From Sporosarcina sp. FSL K6-1508 (lineage in GTDB: Bacteria; Bacillota; Bacilli; Bacillales_A; Planococcaceae), in contig NZ_JBBOXF010000001.1 in the NCBI RefSeq assembly GCF_038007465.1, forward strand, positions 4,661,001-4,725,000: DNA of 64,000 nt, given 5' to 3'. The notes beneath the pieces were generated by a model. It saw only the letters and a program-made list of their open reading frames with translations, was not told the origin of the DNA and ran no database searches. Below are positions 34,957-43,808 of the stretch, in pieces (the stretch's first letter is position 1; each line of letters starts with the position of its first letter). Both the position numbers and the translations under genes were made by a program.

Positions 34957-36333
34957 CTATTTTTTCGTTTTGTTGGCAATTTCCATAGCACGGTTTGTTC
35001 CTTCAGCTGCTTTATCAAGTACTTCTTGCGAATCTTTTCCTTGATAAAGGTCTTCCAAAGCAGTTACGATTTGCTGGCGTGATTCCGGGAAAACCGAAAT
35101 TAGCGCACCTTGCGTCGCAAGACCTGGTACCGTGTCTTGCAACTGATCTACCGTTACTTTGTACTGCGGAAATTCTGCCCACTTCTCTTTTACGTTCTCT
35201 TCATCATACGCTTTCGGATTGATAGCGAAATAGCCAGTATCCAGATGCCATTTTGCCTGCACTTCCGGAGTCGTCATATATTTCATGAACTCCCAGGCTG
35301 CTTCTTGTTCTTTTTCAGCGATTCCTTTGGACATCCAAAGTGAAGCGCCGCCAATTACAACACCGTTTCTTTTTACTTCATCCGCATGCGGAATATAGGC
35401 AACACCTACATCAAATGGCGCGTTAGTAATGGCCCCTGCAACGCCTGCTGATGAATCCATGTACATGGCAACTTTTCCGGATGCGAATGCTGCACGAATG
35501 TCGTCCCAGTTCGTTCCGAAGTTGCCGAATGAACCAGCTTTATTCATTGTATCCAGGAAGTTGAAGACGTTAAGTCCTTCTGGTCCGTTAAAGAGCGCTT
35601 CCGTAGCGTCACCTGAACGTCCATTGTCTTCATTGACATATAATCCGCCTTGCGTTGCAACAAGCTGTTCGAAAAACCAGCCATACGTCAGCATGGAAAA
35701 TCCGTACATCTCACCCTTTTTCAATTTAGCCGCAGCATCGATCACTTCTGAAAACGTTTCGGGTGCTTTTTCAGGGTCAAGTCCAGCCTCCTTGAACGCA
35801 TCTTTATTGTAAATCATTACCGGCGTCGATGAGTTGAATGGCATCGAATACAGCTCTCCATCGACTTTATAATAGTTTAAAATGTTTTCCTCCAGTTGAG
35901 AAAGATCATAATTATCTTTGTCGATGAACGATTGCATTGGCTCGATATAACCACTGTCAATCATATATTTCGTTCCTACTTCGAATACTTGCGTAATAGC
36001 CGGTGCATCTTTTGTCCCGCCGACACCACGTAACTTTGTCAGTGATTCTTCATACGTACCTTGGAATTCGGCTACCACTTCATACTTATCCTGTGAATCA
36101 TTGAAACCTTTAACAATTGAGTCAAGTGATTCCTGCCCGGACCCGGACATTGCATGCCAAAATTCAATGGATACTTTCTCATCGCTTTCTTTTGTTTCTG
36201 TTCCTTCGCTAGTAGCAGGTTTGGACGTTTCCGTCTCATCATCTTTTGTACTACTATCACTGTTCGTACACGCTGCGAGAACGGCCAAACTCAAAATAAG
36301 TATCCAAACGAACGATAATTTCAACATTTTCAT
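34957..36333 (-). CDS. ugpB: ABC transporter sugar/glycerol-3-phosphate-binding lipoprotein
   Basis: About 458 residues. The signal ends in lipobox LAAC, then a Ser/Thr/Glu-rich linker and an SBP_bac_1 domain beginning VSIEFWHAMSG and containing YNKDAFKEAGLDPEKAPETF, SMLTYGWFFEQLVATQGG and AAWEFMKYMTTPEVQAKW. These features match the UgpB group, which binds glycerol-3-phosphate and glycerophosphodiesters. The genes for two permeases and an ATPase precede it in one operon, and a glycerophosphodiesterase gene is divergent. The start is uncertain: I take the ATG at 36333 (GGGG 11 bases away); a GTG at 36345 and an ATG at 36327 are alternatives. Confidence 0.87.
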   Translation of the reverse strand: MKMLKLSFVWILILSLAVLAACTNSDSSTKDDETETSKPATSEGTETKESDEKVSIEFWHAMSGSGQESLDSIVKGFNDSQDKYEVVAEFQGTYEESLTKLRGVGGTKDAPAITQVFEVGTKYMIDSGYIEPMQSFIDKDNYDLSQLEENILNYYKVDGELYSMPFNSSTPVMIYNKDAFKEAGLDPEKAPETFSEVIDAAAKLKKGEMYGFSMLTYGWFFEQLVATQGGLYVNEDNGRSGDATEALFNGPEGLNVFNFLDTMNKAGSFGNFGTNWDDIRAAFASGKVAMYMDSSAGVAGAITNAPFDVGVAYIPHADEVKRNGVVIGGASLWMSKGIAEKEQEAAWEFMKYMTTPEVQAKWHLDTGYFAINPKAYDEENVKEKWAEFPQYKVTVDQLQDTVPGLATQGALISVFPESRQQIVTALEDLYQGKDSQEVLDKAAEGTNRAMEIANKTKK

Positions 36334-36367
36334 CCTACTGAGCACCCCTTTGTCATAATAGTAATCA

Positions 36368-37186
36368 TTATTTTAAAGCACCTTGAGATAAACCTTTCTG
36401 CAATTGCTTCTGCCCGATAAATAACAATAATAATGTCGGAATAATGACTACGATAACACCTGCCATAACCACCCCCCATTCTGTTCCCGTTTCTTGAGAC
36501 TGTAATTGTTTCAAACCGATTTGAACGGTTCGCACAGATGTATTTGTCGTAATAAGTAACGGCCATAAATACATATTCCAAGTCGTTAAAAAGCCATATG
36601 CACCAAGCGTGACAAGACTCGTTTTTGAGATTGGCAAAATCACGCGTCGGAAAAAGGCGAATTTACTTAAACCTGCAATTTGAGAGGCTTCGTGCAACTC
36701 TTTCGGAATCGTTTTGAAATGTTGTCGAAGCAGGAACGTTCCAAATGCCAGTGCGAAAAATGGCAGCGTCAGCCCTTGATACGTATTGAGCCAATCGAGT
36801 TTTTGGATGGTGAATTTATTTGGGATCATCGTTGCTTCCCACGGGATCATCATTGTTGATATGAACAGGAAGAAGATGAAATCGCGTCCCTTGAATCGGA
36901 TAAAAACGAATGCATAGGCCGCAAGACTGCATACCGCAAGCTGCCCTAGCATGACACCTACGGAAACGATGAAACTGTTCAATAAGTAATTCAGCAATGG
37001 AAGTCTATCAAACACTTTAATATAGTTATCCAAACTAAATGACTGCGGTAGAAACTTTCCCTGCAATAGTTCTGGCCCCGTCATAAAAGATATCAAAAAT
37101 GCATACATAACTGGAAAGAAGACAAGAAGTGACGTAACAATCAGCAAGAAGTAGATCCAAATCTTTTTAGGCAGGCTTGTTGTCAT
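36368..37186 (-). CDS. ugpE: ABC transporter permease, UgpE-like
   Basis: A 272-residue MalG-type permease with six membrane helices. The cytoplasmic EAA loop reads ELHEASQIAGLSKFAFFRRVILPISKT in part (key residues E-A-x2-I-x-G). N-terminal KIWIYFLLIVTSLLVFFPVMY is the first helix. It overlaps the upstream ugpA-like gene by four bases. Partner in a Ugp-type importer. Confidence 0.9.
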   Translation of the reverse strand: MTTSLPKKIWIYFLLIVTSLLVFFPVMYAFLISFMTGPELLQGKFLPQSFSLDNYIKVFDRLPLLNYLLNSFIVSVGVMLGQLAVCSLAAYAFVFIRFKGRDFIFFLFISTMMIPWEATMIPNKFTIQKLDWLNTYQGLTLPFFALAFGTFLLRQHFKTIPKELHEASQIAGLSKFAFFRRVILPISKTSLVTLGAYGFLTTWNMYLWPLLITTNTSVRTVQIGLKQLQSQETGTEWGVVMAGVIVVIIPTLLLLFIGQKQLQKGLSQGALK

Positions 37187-38085
37187 TGGTAATGAACCCT
37201 CCTTTCTCCCAGTTTAAATTGAAGAATGGTGACAATCAAAATAATGATGAATAGCGTGACCGCCTGCGCACTCGCTGTTCCGAATTGGTAGTTGATGAAA
37301 GCTTCACGATAAATCGAGTACACAATAAGATTGGTCGATGCGGACGGGCCGCCTTGTGTTAAAATATCAATCTGTCCAAATGATTGGAACGCATTAATGA
37401 GTGAAATGGTAATGATGAAAAACAAAGTTGGCGACAACATCGGCAGAGTAATGCGGCGCAATCGGTAAAAGTACCCCGCCCCATCAATCCTTGAGCTTTC
37501 ATAAAGGTGTTCATCAATATTTTGTAATCCGCCGAGTAAAATAAGAAAGGAAAAACCGATGTTCATCCAAATCGTCGAAATGGATACAGATAGAAGGGCC
37601 CACTGCGGATCGAGCAGCCACTGAATTTGCGGTAAATCCAATAGGCTCAGCATTCGATTGAACATGCCCATACTTGGGTTAAACATGAATAACCAAATGA
37701 CGGATGACGCCGCAACAGAAATTCCCATGGTCGACGAATATAATGTCCGGAAGAATCCAATTCCTTTCAATTTTTCATTTGCTAATAAAGCGAAGAATAA
37801 GGCCAGGATGATTCCGATCGGCACCGTGTATAAGACAAACATTCCGGTTGCTTTCATACTGTTGATAAATTCAGTTGACTCCAGTAAATATGAATAATTT
37901 TCTAAGCCTACCCATATTGCTGCATTGCCGTTTTGGTCTGTTAAGAAAAAACTCAAGTAAATTGTTCTGTACATCGGATAGAAAACAAACACCGAGAATA
38001 AGATGATCGACGGCAGTAAGTAAAGAAGTGCGGTTCTGCCATTCAATGTTTTTCTCCACATTCCTGGCTTTTCAAGTGTGCTCAT
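37183..38085 (-). CDS. ugpA: ABC transporter permease, UgpA-like
   Basis: A 300-residue MalF-type permease with about six helices; first helix ALLYLLPSIILFSVFVFYPM. The EAA loop includes ESSRIDGAGYFYRLRRITLP. It overlaps the genes on both sides by four bases (ATGA), so the operon is tightly coupled. Confidence 0.9.
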   Translation of the reverse strand: MSTLEKPGMWRKTLNGRTALLYLLPSIILFSVFVFYPMYRTIYLSFFLTDQNGNAAIWVGLENYSYLLESTEFINSMKATGMFVLYTVPIGIILALFFALLANEKLKGIGFFRTLYSSTMGISVAASSVIWLFMFNPSMGMFNRMLSLLDLPQIQWLLDPQWALLSVSISTIWMNIGFSFLILLGGLQNIDEHLYESSRIDGAGYFYRLRRITLPMLSPTLFFIITISLINAFQSFGQIDILTQGGPSASTNLIVYSIYREAFINYQFGTASAQAVTLFIIILIVTILQFKLGERRVHYQ

Positions 38086-39215
38086 AACAGCACCTCTTTA
38101 CCAAAGACGAAATTTCCGAGGTCTGTCGGCTGTTTAATTATCTCTCCTGATTCAGCTTTAAATAGACAGATCGCACCGTAATCCACGAGGATAGGAATTG
38201 AATCGCCAATATCGAGATGCCATTGTCCACTCCATTTCGCCATCCATTCGTTGGCACCAAGTTTAAAGGAAAATACAGTTTCATTTCCTAAAATTTCTAC
38301 GTTCGTCACATCGACATATAGCTTGTCTTGTTCTGGTGTATCTTTTAATGCCGGGCGCAAATGTTCAGGACGAATTCCTGCAATGAGCTGGTACTCTGGC
38401 AGTTCAATAATCTCTCCAGCCGGAACCGACAAACGCAGTACGTCTCCAATGACTATTTCTGACGCTTTCTTGTCGACATCAGCATTCGCTAAATTCATGG
38501 GCGGAGAACCGATGAATGTCGCGACGAATGGATTGGCCGGATTGTTGTAAATATCAATCGGTTTACCAATCTGCTGGATTTTTCCTTCATGAAGAATCAT
38601 AATGCGATCCCCCATCGTCATCGCCTCGACTTGGTCATGTGTAACGTAAATCATTGTAATACCAAGTTTCCGCTGAATCCGTCTGATTTCCGTGCGCATA
38701 TGTGCCCGCAGTTTCGCGTCCAAATTGGATAGTGGTTCATCCATAAGACAGATAGGCGATTCACTTACAATGGCACGTGCAAGCGCAACACGTTGCCGTT
38801 GTCCACCTGATAGTTCGCGAGGTTTCCTCTGTAAAAAGTCTGTTAATCCAAGCATATCCGCCACTTGGGCTGCCCTTTCCCGCTGTGCAGCTTTCTTCAC
38901 TTTTTTCACATCGAGTCCGAACGTAATATTTTGCTGAACCGTCAAATGGGGATAGAGTGCATAGTTTTGGAATACCATTGAAAGGTCCCGTTTATCGGGC
39001 GATAAATGATTTGCTACCTTATCTCCGATTTTAAGCGTCCCACTTGTAATATTCTCCAGGCCAGCAATCATTCGCAGCATTGTGCTTTTTCCACAACCGG
39101 ATGGACCAACAAGAACAAAAAACTCGCCAGGTTCAATCGTTACGTCTATATTGGAAATAACATCTATTTGTTTATCGTAAGACTTCGATAAGTTAATAAG
39201 TTCTACTTTTTTCAC
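38082..39215 (-). CDS. ugpC: ABC transporter ATP-binding protein, UgpC/MalK-like
   Basis: A 377-residue ATPase. Walker A is GPSGCGKSTMLRMIAG, Q-loop VFQNYALYPHLT, signature LSGGQRQRVALARA, Walker B ICLMDEPLSNLDAKLR and H-loop YVTHDQVEAMTMGDR. The C-terminal ~130 residues form the TOBE/OB regulatory domain of the MalK group. It energises the importer encoded by the next three genes. The GTG start lies behind AAAGGGA. MalK-type ATPases can be shared by several sugar importers, so the name rests on context. Confidence 0.9.
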   Translation of the reverse strand: MKKVELINLSKSYDKQIDVISNIDVTIEPGEFFVLVGPSGCGKSTMLRMIAGLENITSGTLKIGDKVANHLSPDKRDLSMVFQNYALYPHLTVQQNITFGLDVKKVKKAAQRERAAQVADMLGLTDFLQRKPRELSGGQRQRVALARAIVSESPICLMDEPLSNLDAKLRAHMRTEIRRIQRKLGITMIYVTHDQVEAMTMGDRIMILHEGKIQQIGKPIDIYNNPANPFVATFIGSPPMNLANADVDKKASEIVIGDVLRLSVPAGEIIELPEYQLIAGIRPEHLRPALKDTPEQDKLYVDVTNVEILGNETVFSFKLGANEWMAKWSGQWHLDIGDSIPILVDYGAICLFKAESGEIIKQPTDLGNFVFGKEVLL

Positions 39216-39298
39216 AAATTCAATCCCTTTCCAATAAAAAGTCCGCTCTTATTTATGGATTTTCAAGTTGGTCTCTTCTGTCTCTTGGTATAGCCTAC

Positions 39299-39304
39299 TA
39301 TAAT
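39299..39304 (+). promoter_or_regulatory. Possible -10 box of the glycerophosphodiesterase gene
   Basis: A perfect TATAAT in the 165-bp divergent gap between the ugp operon and the phosphodiesterase gene, about 75 bp before the latter's start. The matching -35 region (TTCTGT, 17 bp upstream) is weak. No clear PhoP box pair was seen. Confidence 0.3.
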
Positions 39305-39380
39305 TGGATACATCATCTGTTATTATTTACGGATTCTTTATAAACATTTACAATTCTCATACAAACGAGGAGTGATTGCG

Positions 39381-40256
39381 ATGAAAAAGATGCTGCTGTT
39401 GCTCTTACTTCTATCGTCACTGGGGTGCATGAACCCCGCTGTTGAACGTTCGCTTCTGCCTGAAGATGAGTTCCTTGTCATCGCGCATCGCGGGGCGTCC
39501 GCTTATGCCCCCGGTCACACAATAACTGCCTACGAAATGGCTGTTCAGATGGGCGCAGACTATATCGAACTTGATTTACATATGACGAAAGACGGCAAGC
39601 TCGTCGCCCTGCACGATTCAGTGGTAACATTTCCTGAAGCTGAACAGGCTGTCGCTGATATTACGCTGAATGAACTTCAGTTATACTCTCCAGGGAAGGA
39701 TTTTAATGAAGAGAATCCCCGGTATGCCTCTCCAAGTTATGCAAATTTACGTGTCGTTGAGCTGGAGGATATTTTGGTTCATTTCGGAGATTCGGTTAAC
39801 TATTACATTGAAATGAAATCACCTGACACGAATATTGGCATTGAAGAGGAACTGGTTCGTCAGCTTCGTGCTCACGATCTCCTCAATAAGCAAGGAAGAC
39901 TACCATCAATAATCATTCAATCTTTCAATAGTGACAGTTTAAAAAAAGTCTTTGCCATGGAACCTTCCATTCCGCTGATTAAGCTATACACTTTCAAGCA
40001 GAAAGCGCATCTCTCAAAAAAAGAACTGCAAGATCTTAAACAATATGCATCCGGCATCGGTTTGAACGTAGATTCAGTAACAAAAAAATTCGTTGATGCG
40101 ACACATAAGGAAGGGTTGGATGTCCATCCATTTACCGTCAATGATGAAGAGACAATCCGCACACTTATTAAAATTGGCGCAGATGGTGTATTTACAGATA
40201 CACCCGATAGTGCAGTTCGTGTAGAAGGTGAAGAAAGCAGTAAGGATGCAAAATAA
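39381..40256 (+). CDS. glpQ: Glycerophosphodiester phosphodiesterase, lipoprotein
   Basis: A 291-residue GDPD-family enzyme with signal and lipobox (LLLLSSLGC). Catalytic motifs: VIAHRGASAYAPGHT (catalytic His), ADYIELDLHMTKDGKLVALHD in part (metal-binding Glu/Asp and second His), YYIEMKSP and, near the end, VHPFTVNDEETI and GADGVFTDTPD. It hydrolyses glycerophosphodiesters to glycerol-3-phosphate plus an alcohol outside the membrane; the divergent Ugp-type importer would take up the product. Start: the ATG at 39381 has GAGGAG eight bases upstream; a GTG at 39372 is too close to it. Confidence 0.92.
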   Translation: MKKMLLLLLLLSSLGCMNPAVERSLLPEDEFLVIAHRGASAYAPGHTITAYEMAVQMGADYIELDLHMTKDGKLVALHDSVVTFPEAEQAVADITLNELQLYSPGKDFNEENPRYASPSYANLRVVELEDILVHFGDSVNYYIEMKSPDTNIGIEEELVRQLRAHDLLNKQGRLPSIIIQSFNSDSLKKVFAMEPSIPLIKLYTFKQKAHLSKKELQDLKQYASGIGLNVDSVTKKFVDATHKEGLDVHPFTVNDEETIRTLIKIGADGVFTDTPDSAVRVEGEESSKDAK

Positions 40257-40276
40257 GATCCTTACTGCTTTTTGTC
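40236..40276 (+). terminator. Terminator overlapping the phosphodiesterase stop codon
   Basis: GCAGTAAGGAT pairs with ATCCTTACTGC, followed by TTTTT. The left arm lies in the last codons of the gene. Confidence 0.88.
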
Positions 40277-40323
40277 ACGTGCAGATTCCACCACTTCTGA
40301 ATAGGGTACCTGCGTTATTGTCA

Positions 40324-41823
40324 TTAAACTTTGACTGGTTCCCTAAGAACCGTTTTCAGTACCTTGCCGCTGGCGTTTCGCGGCAGTGTATCAAGAAACT
40401 CGATGGCAGCCGGAATTTTGAAGGATGCTAGCTGTTTTTTACAACTATCGCGTACTGCTTGTTCAGTAAGCTTCTGTCCCTCTTTCAATACAATGAACGC
40501 TTTTACCACCTCACCATACACCTCATGTGGTATACCGATGACCGCAGCTTCGAGCACTTCCGGCATGGTATACAAAACCTCTTCCACTTCTAGCGGATAA
40601 ATGTTTTCCCCGCCGCGGATGATCATATCTTTCTTACGATCTACAATATATAGAAGCCCGTCTTCATCAAAACGGCCAAGATCACCGCTGTACATCCAGC
40701 CCTCTTTTATCGTTCTCGCCGTTTCCTCATCGTTTTTCAAATATCCTTTCATCACCTGTGGCCCTTTCACGGCGATTTCACCTACTTGGCCCATTGGCAA
40801 CGATTTGCCGAATTCATCCATGACTTTTACTTCTGTCTGCGGCAATGCCTCTCCGACGGAACCAATTTTGGATAGCGCGTGCCGATCTTTCAACGTCGTA
40901 GCTCCAGGTGAGTTTTCAGTTTGTCCATACAAGTTTTGAACTTTGACGTCCGGGTATAATGCTTTCACTTTTTTTACGAGTTCGTAAGGCATTGGCGCGG
41001 CTCCATAACAGAACAGCCGCAAATTGGATAGATCAGCTTTTTCGAGTGATGGTGTATTAAGGAGAATACTGTACATGGCTGGCACACCGAAAAATAGCGT
41101 TGCACATTGTTGCTCCATCGTTCGGATTGTCGCTTCCGGAGAAAATGACTCTTCAATAATGACCATGCCGCCTTGATAGATGACAGGAATGCTGAATACA
41201 TGACTCGCCGCACAGTGGAAGAGCGGAGCCACGATATGCATGCGGTCATTGTGATCCATCTCCATCGATTCACTCCATATTTCAGCAATTGCCGCAACGT
41301 TTTTATTCGTCAGCATGACTCCTTTCGGTCGGCCAGTTGTCCCAGATGTGTAAAAGACAACTGCCGTATCATCATCGAGCGCTTCTCGTATTTCCAGAGT
41401 ACGGCGTTCACCGTCTATAATTCTTGTAAATTCATGATTAATCACCATTTTGTGTTGGAGCGCAGGTAACTTCCCTTCAAGGGAATCAAACACGTCGGCA
41501 AGCCGTTCGTCGTAAATGAGTCCTTTCGCTTCTGAATGGGCTAAAATATAGTTCACTTCCGGTGCAGTCAACTTCGTATTGATCGGCAGTGCTGTAAATC
41601 CGCCTATATGGCATGCGTAGTAACAGATTAAAAAGGAATCGGAATTCATCAGACAGAATGCCAGAATGTCATCTTTCACATAACCTAAATCTTGAAAATA
41701 CCTTGCCAGATTCTCAGACTTGCTATAGAAATCACCGTATGAAATTTCTTTTCCATTAAACGATGTAATGACTCTTTCCGGATGCGTCTCGGAAACGGCC
41801 TTCAATTTCTCTGCAATGAACAT
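40324..41823 (-). CDS. AMP-dependent acyl-CoA synthetase
   Basis: A 499-residue ANL-family ligase. The AMP-binding P-loop is VVFYTSGTTGRPKGVML; further motifs are LYGQTENSPGAT, GWMYSGDLGRFDEDG and, near the C-terminus, KKDMIIRGGENIYPLEVEEV and LPRNASGKVLKTVL (catalytic Lys). It activates a fatty or other carboxylic acid to its CoA thioester; chain length is unknown. I set the start at the ATG at 41823, seven bases after GGGGG. It is separate from the second acyl-CoA synthetase at 48875, and neighbours give no pathway. Confidence 0.92.
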   Translation of the reverse strand: MFIAEKLKAVSETHPERVITSFNGKEISYGDFYSKSENLARYFQDLGYVKDDILAFCLMNSDSFLICYYACHIGGFTALPINTKLTAPEVNYILAHSEAKGLIYDERLADVFDSLEGKLPALQHKMVINHEFTRIIDGERRTLEIREALDDDTAVVFYTSGTTGRPKGVMLTNKNVAAIAEIWSESMEMDHNDRMHIVAPLFHCAASHVFSIPVIYQGGMVIIEESFSPEATIRTMEQQCATLFFGVPAMYSILLNTPSLEKADLSNLRLFCYGAAPMPYELVKKVKALYPDVKVQNLYGQTENSPGATTLKDRHALSKIGSVGEALPQTEVKVMDEFGKSLPMGQVGEIAVKGPQVMKGYLKNDEETARTIKEGWMYSGDLGRFDEDGLLYIVDRKKDMIIRGGENIYPLEVEEVLYTMPEVLEAAVIGIPHEVYGEVVKAFIVLKEGQKLTEQAVRDSCKKQLASFKIPAAIEFLDTLPRNASGKVLKTVLREPVKV

Positions 41824-41991
41824 CAACACGCCCCCATAACTGTTACTTTTAGTTTTATTAGATAATTATAAATAGTAAAATACTTTATTGCAAGATAATT
41901 GGTATATGTGGTGAACTATTGAATGTGGCGTATATGCTTTACAAGTGCTTTTGAGAGGTCATTGAAAAAGATTTAATACTTGGAGTGTATT

Positions 41992-42592
41992 AGAATTCCT
42001 GCTAATACCGCTTCGACGCTTTGTGGATGCCTTCCGCGATAAGCCAGAAAGGAGAACACTTTCTGGCTCATCGCTCCGGCTACCACGAAGTCGCGCCTTC
42101 GCTGGGTGGTCTATGTTGAGAAATTGCATTTCGTTTTTGTGGATGAGACCTGTAACCTGGAGTGCCATAAATAGATTGAATGTGATCAACGATTGTTCCA
42201 ATACATGAGGAATGAATTAGAGATTCTGCTAATACCGCTTCGACGCTTTGTGGATGCCTCCTGCGATAAGCCGGAAAGGAGAGCGCTTTCAGTCTTACCG
42301 CTCCGGCTACCACGAAGTCGCGTCTTCGCTGGATGGTCTATTTGAGAAAGCGTATTTCATTATCGAAAATGAGACCTACAACCCGGAGTGCCATAAATCG
42401 ATTGAATGTGATCAACGAATGTTCCCATACATGAGGAATGAATTAGAATTCCTGCTAATATCGCTTCGACGCTTTGTGGATGCCTCCCGCGATAAGCCGG
42501 AAAGGAGAGCACTTTCAGTCTTATCGCTCCGGCTACCACGAAGTCGCGTCTGCGCTGGATGGTCTATTTGAGAAAATGTATTTCATTATCTA
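41992..42592. repeat. Tandem ~226-bp repeat, 2.65 copies
   Basis: Units start at 41992, 42219 and 42445 with AGAATTCCTGCTAAT-type sequence; the third is cut short. Each holds GCTTCGACGCTTTGTGGATG, CGCGATAAGCC, GCTCCGGCTACCACGAAGTC and CTTCGCTGGATGGTCT. The core resembles R1 read in reverse (GGATGCCTTCCGC-ATAAGCC; TTCGGCTAC), so this looks like an amplified, diverged R1 relative in opposite orientation. No gene is supported here. Confidence 0.8.
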
Positions 42593-42749
42593 TGTTGAAC
42601 TATTGAATCCGGTGTATAAACTGAGCGAAGGCGCCTTAGCAGGGGTAGCCGAAGCCATAAGACTGGCGGCGAAGCTGCTTGGCTTATGGCGGAAGGCATC
42701 CCCTAGCGCCGTAGCGGTTCGATGGAGTTCTTTATTTCAATTTATATAG
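42592..42749. repeat. R1 palindromic repeat, uninterrupted copy
   Basis: A 158-bp element with a central stem GCCATAAG/CTTATGGC, outer complementary arms around GGCGCC...GGGG and CCCCTAGCGCC, and AT-rich terminal inverted ends (TTGAACTATTGAAT against TTGAAATAAAGAA). It can fold into one long hairpin. It serves as the reference for the interrupted copy at 10071 and the deleted copy at 16073. Confidence 0.75.
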
Positions 42750-42873
42750 TATCACCTAGTAATCACATATACTCTCGGCATATACATCTCAAAATCACAT
42801 TTCTCTCGATAATGAACACCTTAGCGCCAAGCGATCTATAATCCACACCCCGAATTACAACTCTCTCTTTATT

Positions 42874-42922
42874 GAGCGCCACAGCAGATTTAATGGGATT
42901 CTTTAATTCAACAACTATATTT
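42874..42922. repeat. R1 right-end fragment
   Basis: GAGCGCCACAGCAGATTTAA then GGGATTCTTTAATTCAAC parallels the last ~45 bp of the R1 element at 42.7 kb. The rest of 42750-43018 shows nothing else I can name. Confidence 0.45.
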
Positions 42923-43018
42923 AGAACAAAACCTTCCGTAGATAGCGAATGTATTATAGGATAGAAGTATGCTTGATTTTATAATGACTGCTAATTGAAA
43001 TAGAAAGGGGCGAGAAGC

Positions 43019-43603
43019 ATGGCAAAAGCGCTCAATAAGATCTTCTGGGGCTCTCTTCTGGTTTTTCTGAATTTCCATATCAATCATTTCGATATCTTGC
43101 CTGATTTCCTTGGGTATATAATCATCTTCCTGGGTTTAACGGATCTAGTCTCCTATTCAGAGCACTTTTCAAAAGCGAAATCGTATGTGCTCATACTGGC
43201 TGCGGTGTCTCTACCGTTAATCTACCAGTTCGAAGTAAATATGGCAGAACCGATAGAGATGACGGCTAACGCTTATGGATTGATGGCCATATATATAGGT
43301 GTCGCATTTGTCCACCTGGGATTCGTTTATCACTTTATGCGCGGACTTATGGATATCGCACAAGAAAATCCATTTAAACCACTTGAGAAGAAAACAAGAA
43401 CTTTTCTGCGTTTTTATATCATCTTGACACTCGCTACACAAATCGTTTCCATGCTTATTTTAATACCCTATGCTTTATCTATAGGTTTAATTTTAGCGCC
43501 ACTCATTTTGTTACTTGCGATTGTGTCTTTTATTGTCGAAATCATGTTACTTGTATTGATTCGACAATTCCGGTCAATAAGCTTACTAGAGGAAATGAAA
43601 TAA
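43019..43603 (+). CDS. Predicted membrane protein, unknown function
   Basis: A 194-residue protein with about five hydrophobic helices: LLVFLNFHINHFDILPDFLG, GYIIIFLGLTDLV, YGLMAIYIGVAFVHLGFVYH, IILTLATQIVSMLILIPYAL and LILAPLILLLAIVSFIVEIM. Short, mostly polar loops; no motif I recognise. The ATG lies eight bases after AAAGGGG. It is a single-gene transcript with its own terminator, next to the repeat island. Confidence 0.75.
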   Translation: MAKALNKIFWGSLLVFLNFHINHFDILPDFLGYIIIFLGLTDLVSYSEHFSKAKSYVLILAAVSLPLIYQFEVNMAEPIEMTANAYGLMAIYIGVAFVHLGFVYHFMRGLMDIAQENPFKPLEKKTRTFLRFYIILTLATQIVSMLILIPYALSIGLILAPLILLLAIVSFIVEIMLLVLIRQFRSISLLEEMK

Positions 43604-43654
43604 AAACACTCCCGAACGAAGTAAAAAATTACTTCTTTTCGGGAGTGTTTTGTA
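43604..43654 (+). terminator. Terminator of the membrane-protein gene
   Basis: AAACACTCCCGAA pairs with TTCGGGAGTGTTT, with a second inner stem GAAGTAA/TTACTTC, then T's. Confidence 0.88.
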
Positions 43655-43808
43655 TATGATTCGCCCCTGCAAAGGTTGGACATGATGCCCGTGCACACTA
43701 TCTAGGTACTGAGAATTACTGATTCCATTCAATACCAATTCGCGCTTTGTGAATACCTTATTCATTGATACAGCGTATACAAGTATCCTAAAGGCTTTCA
43801 CAGTTGTT

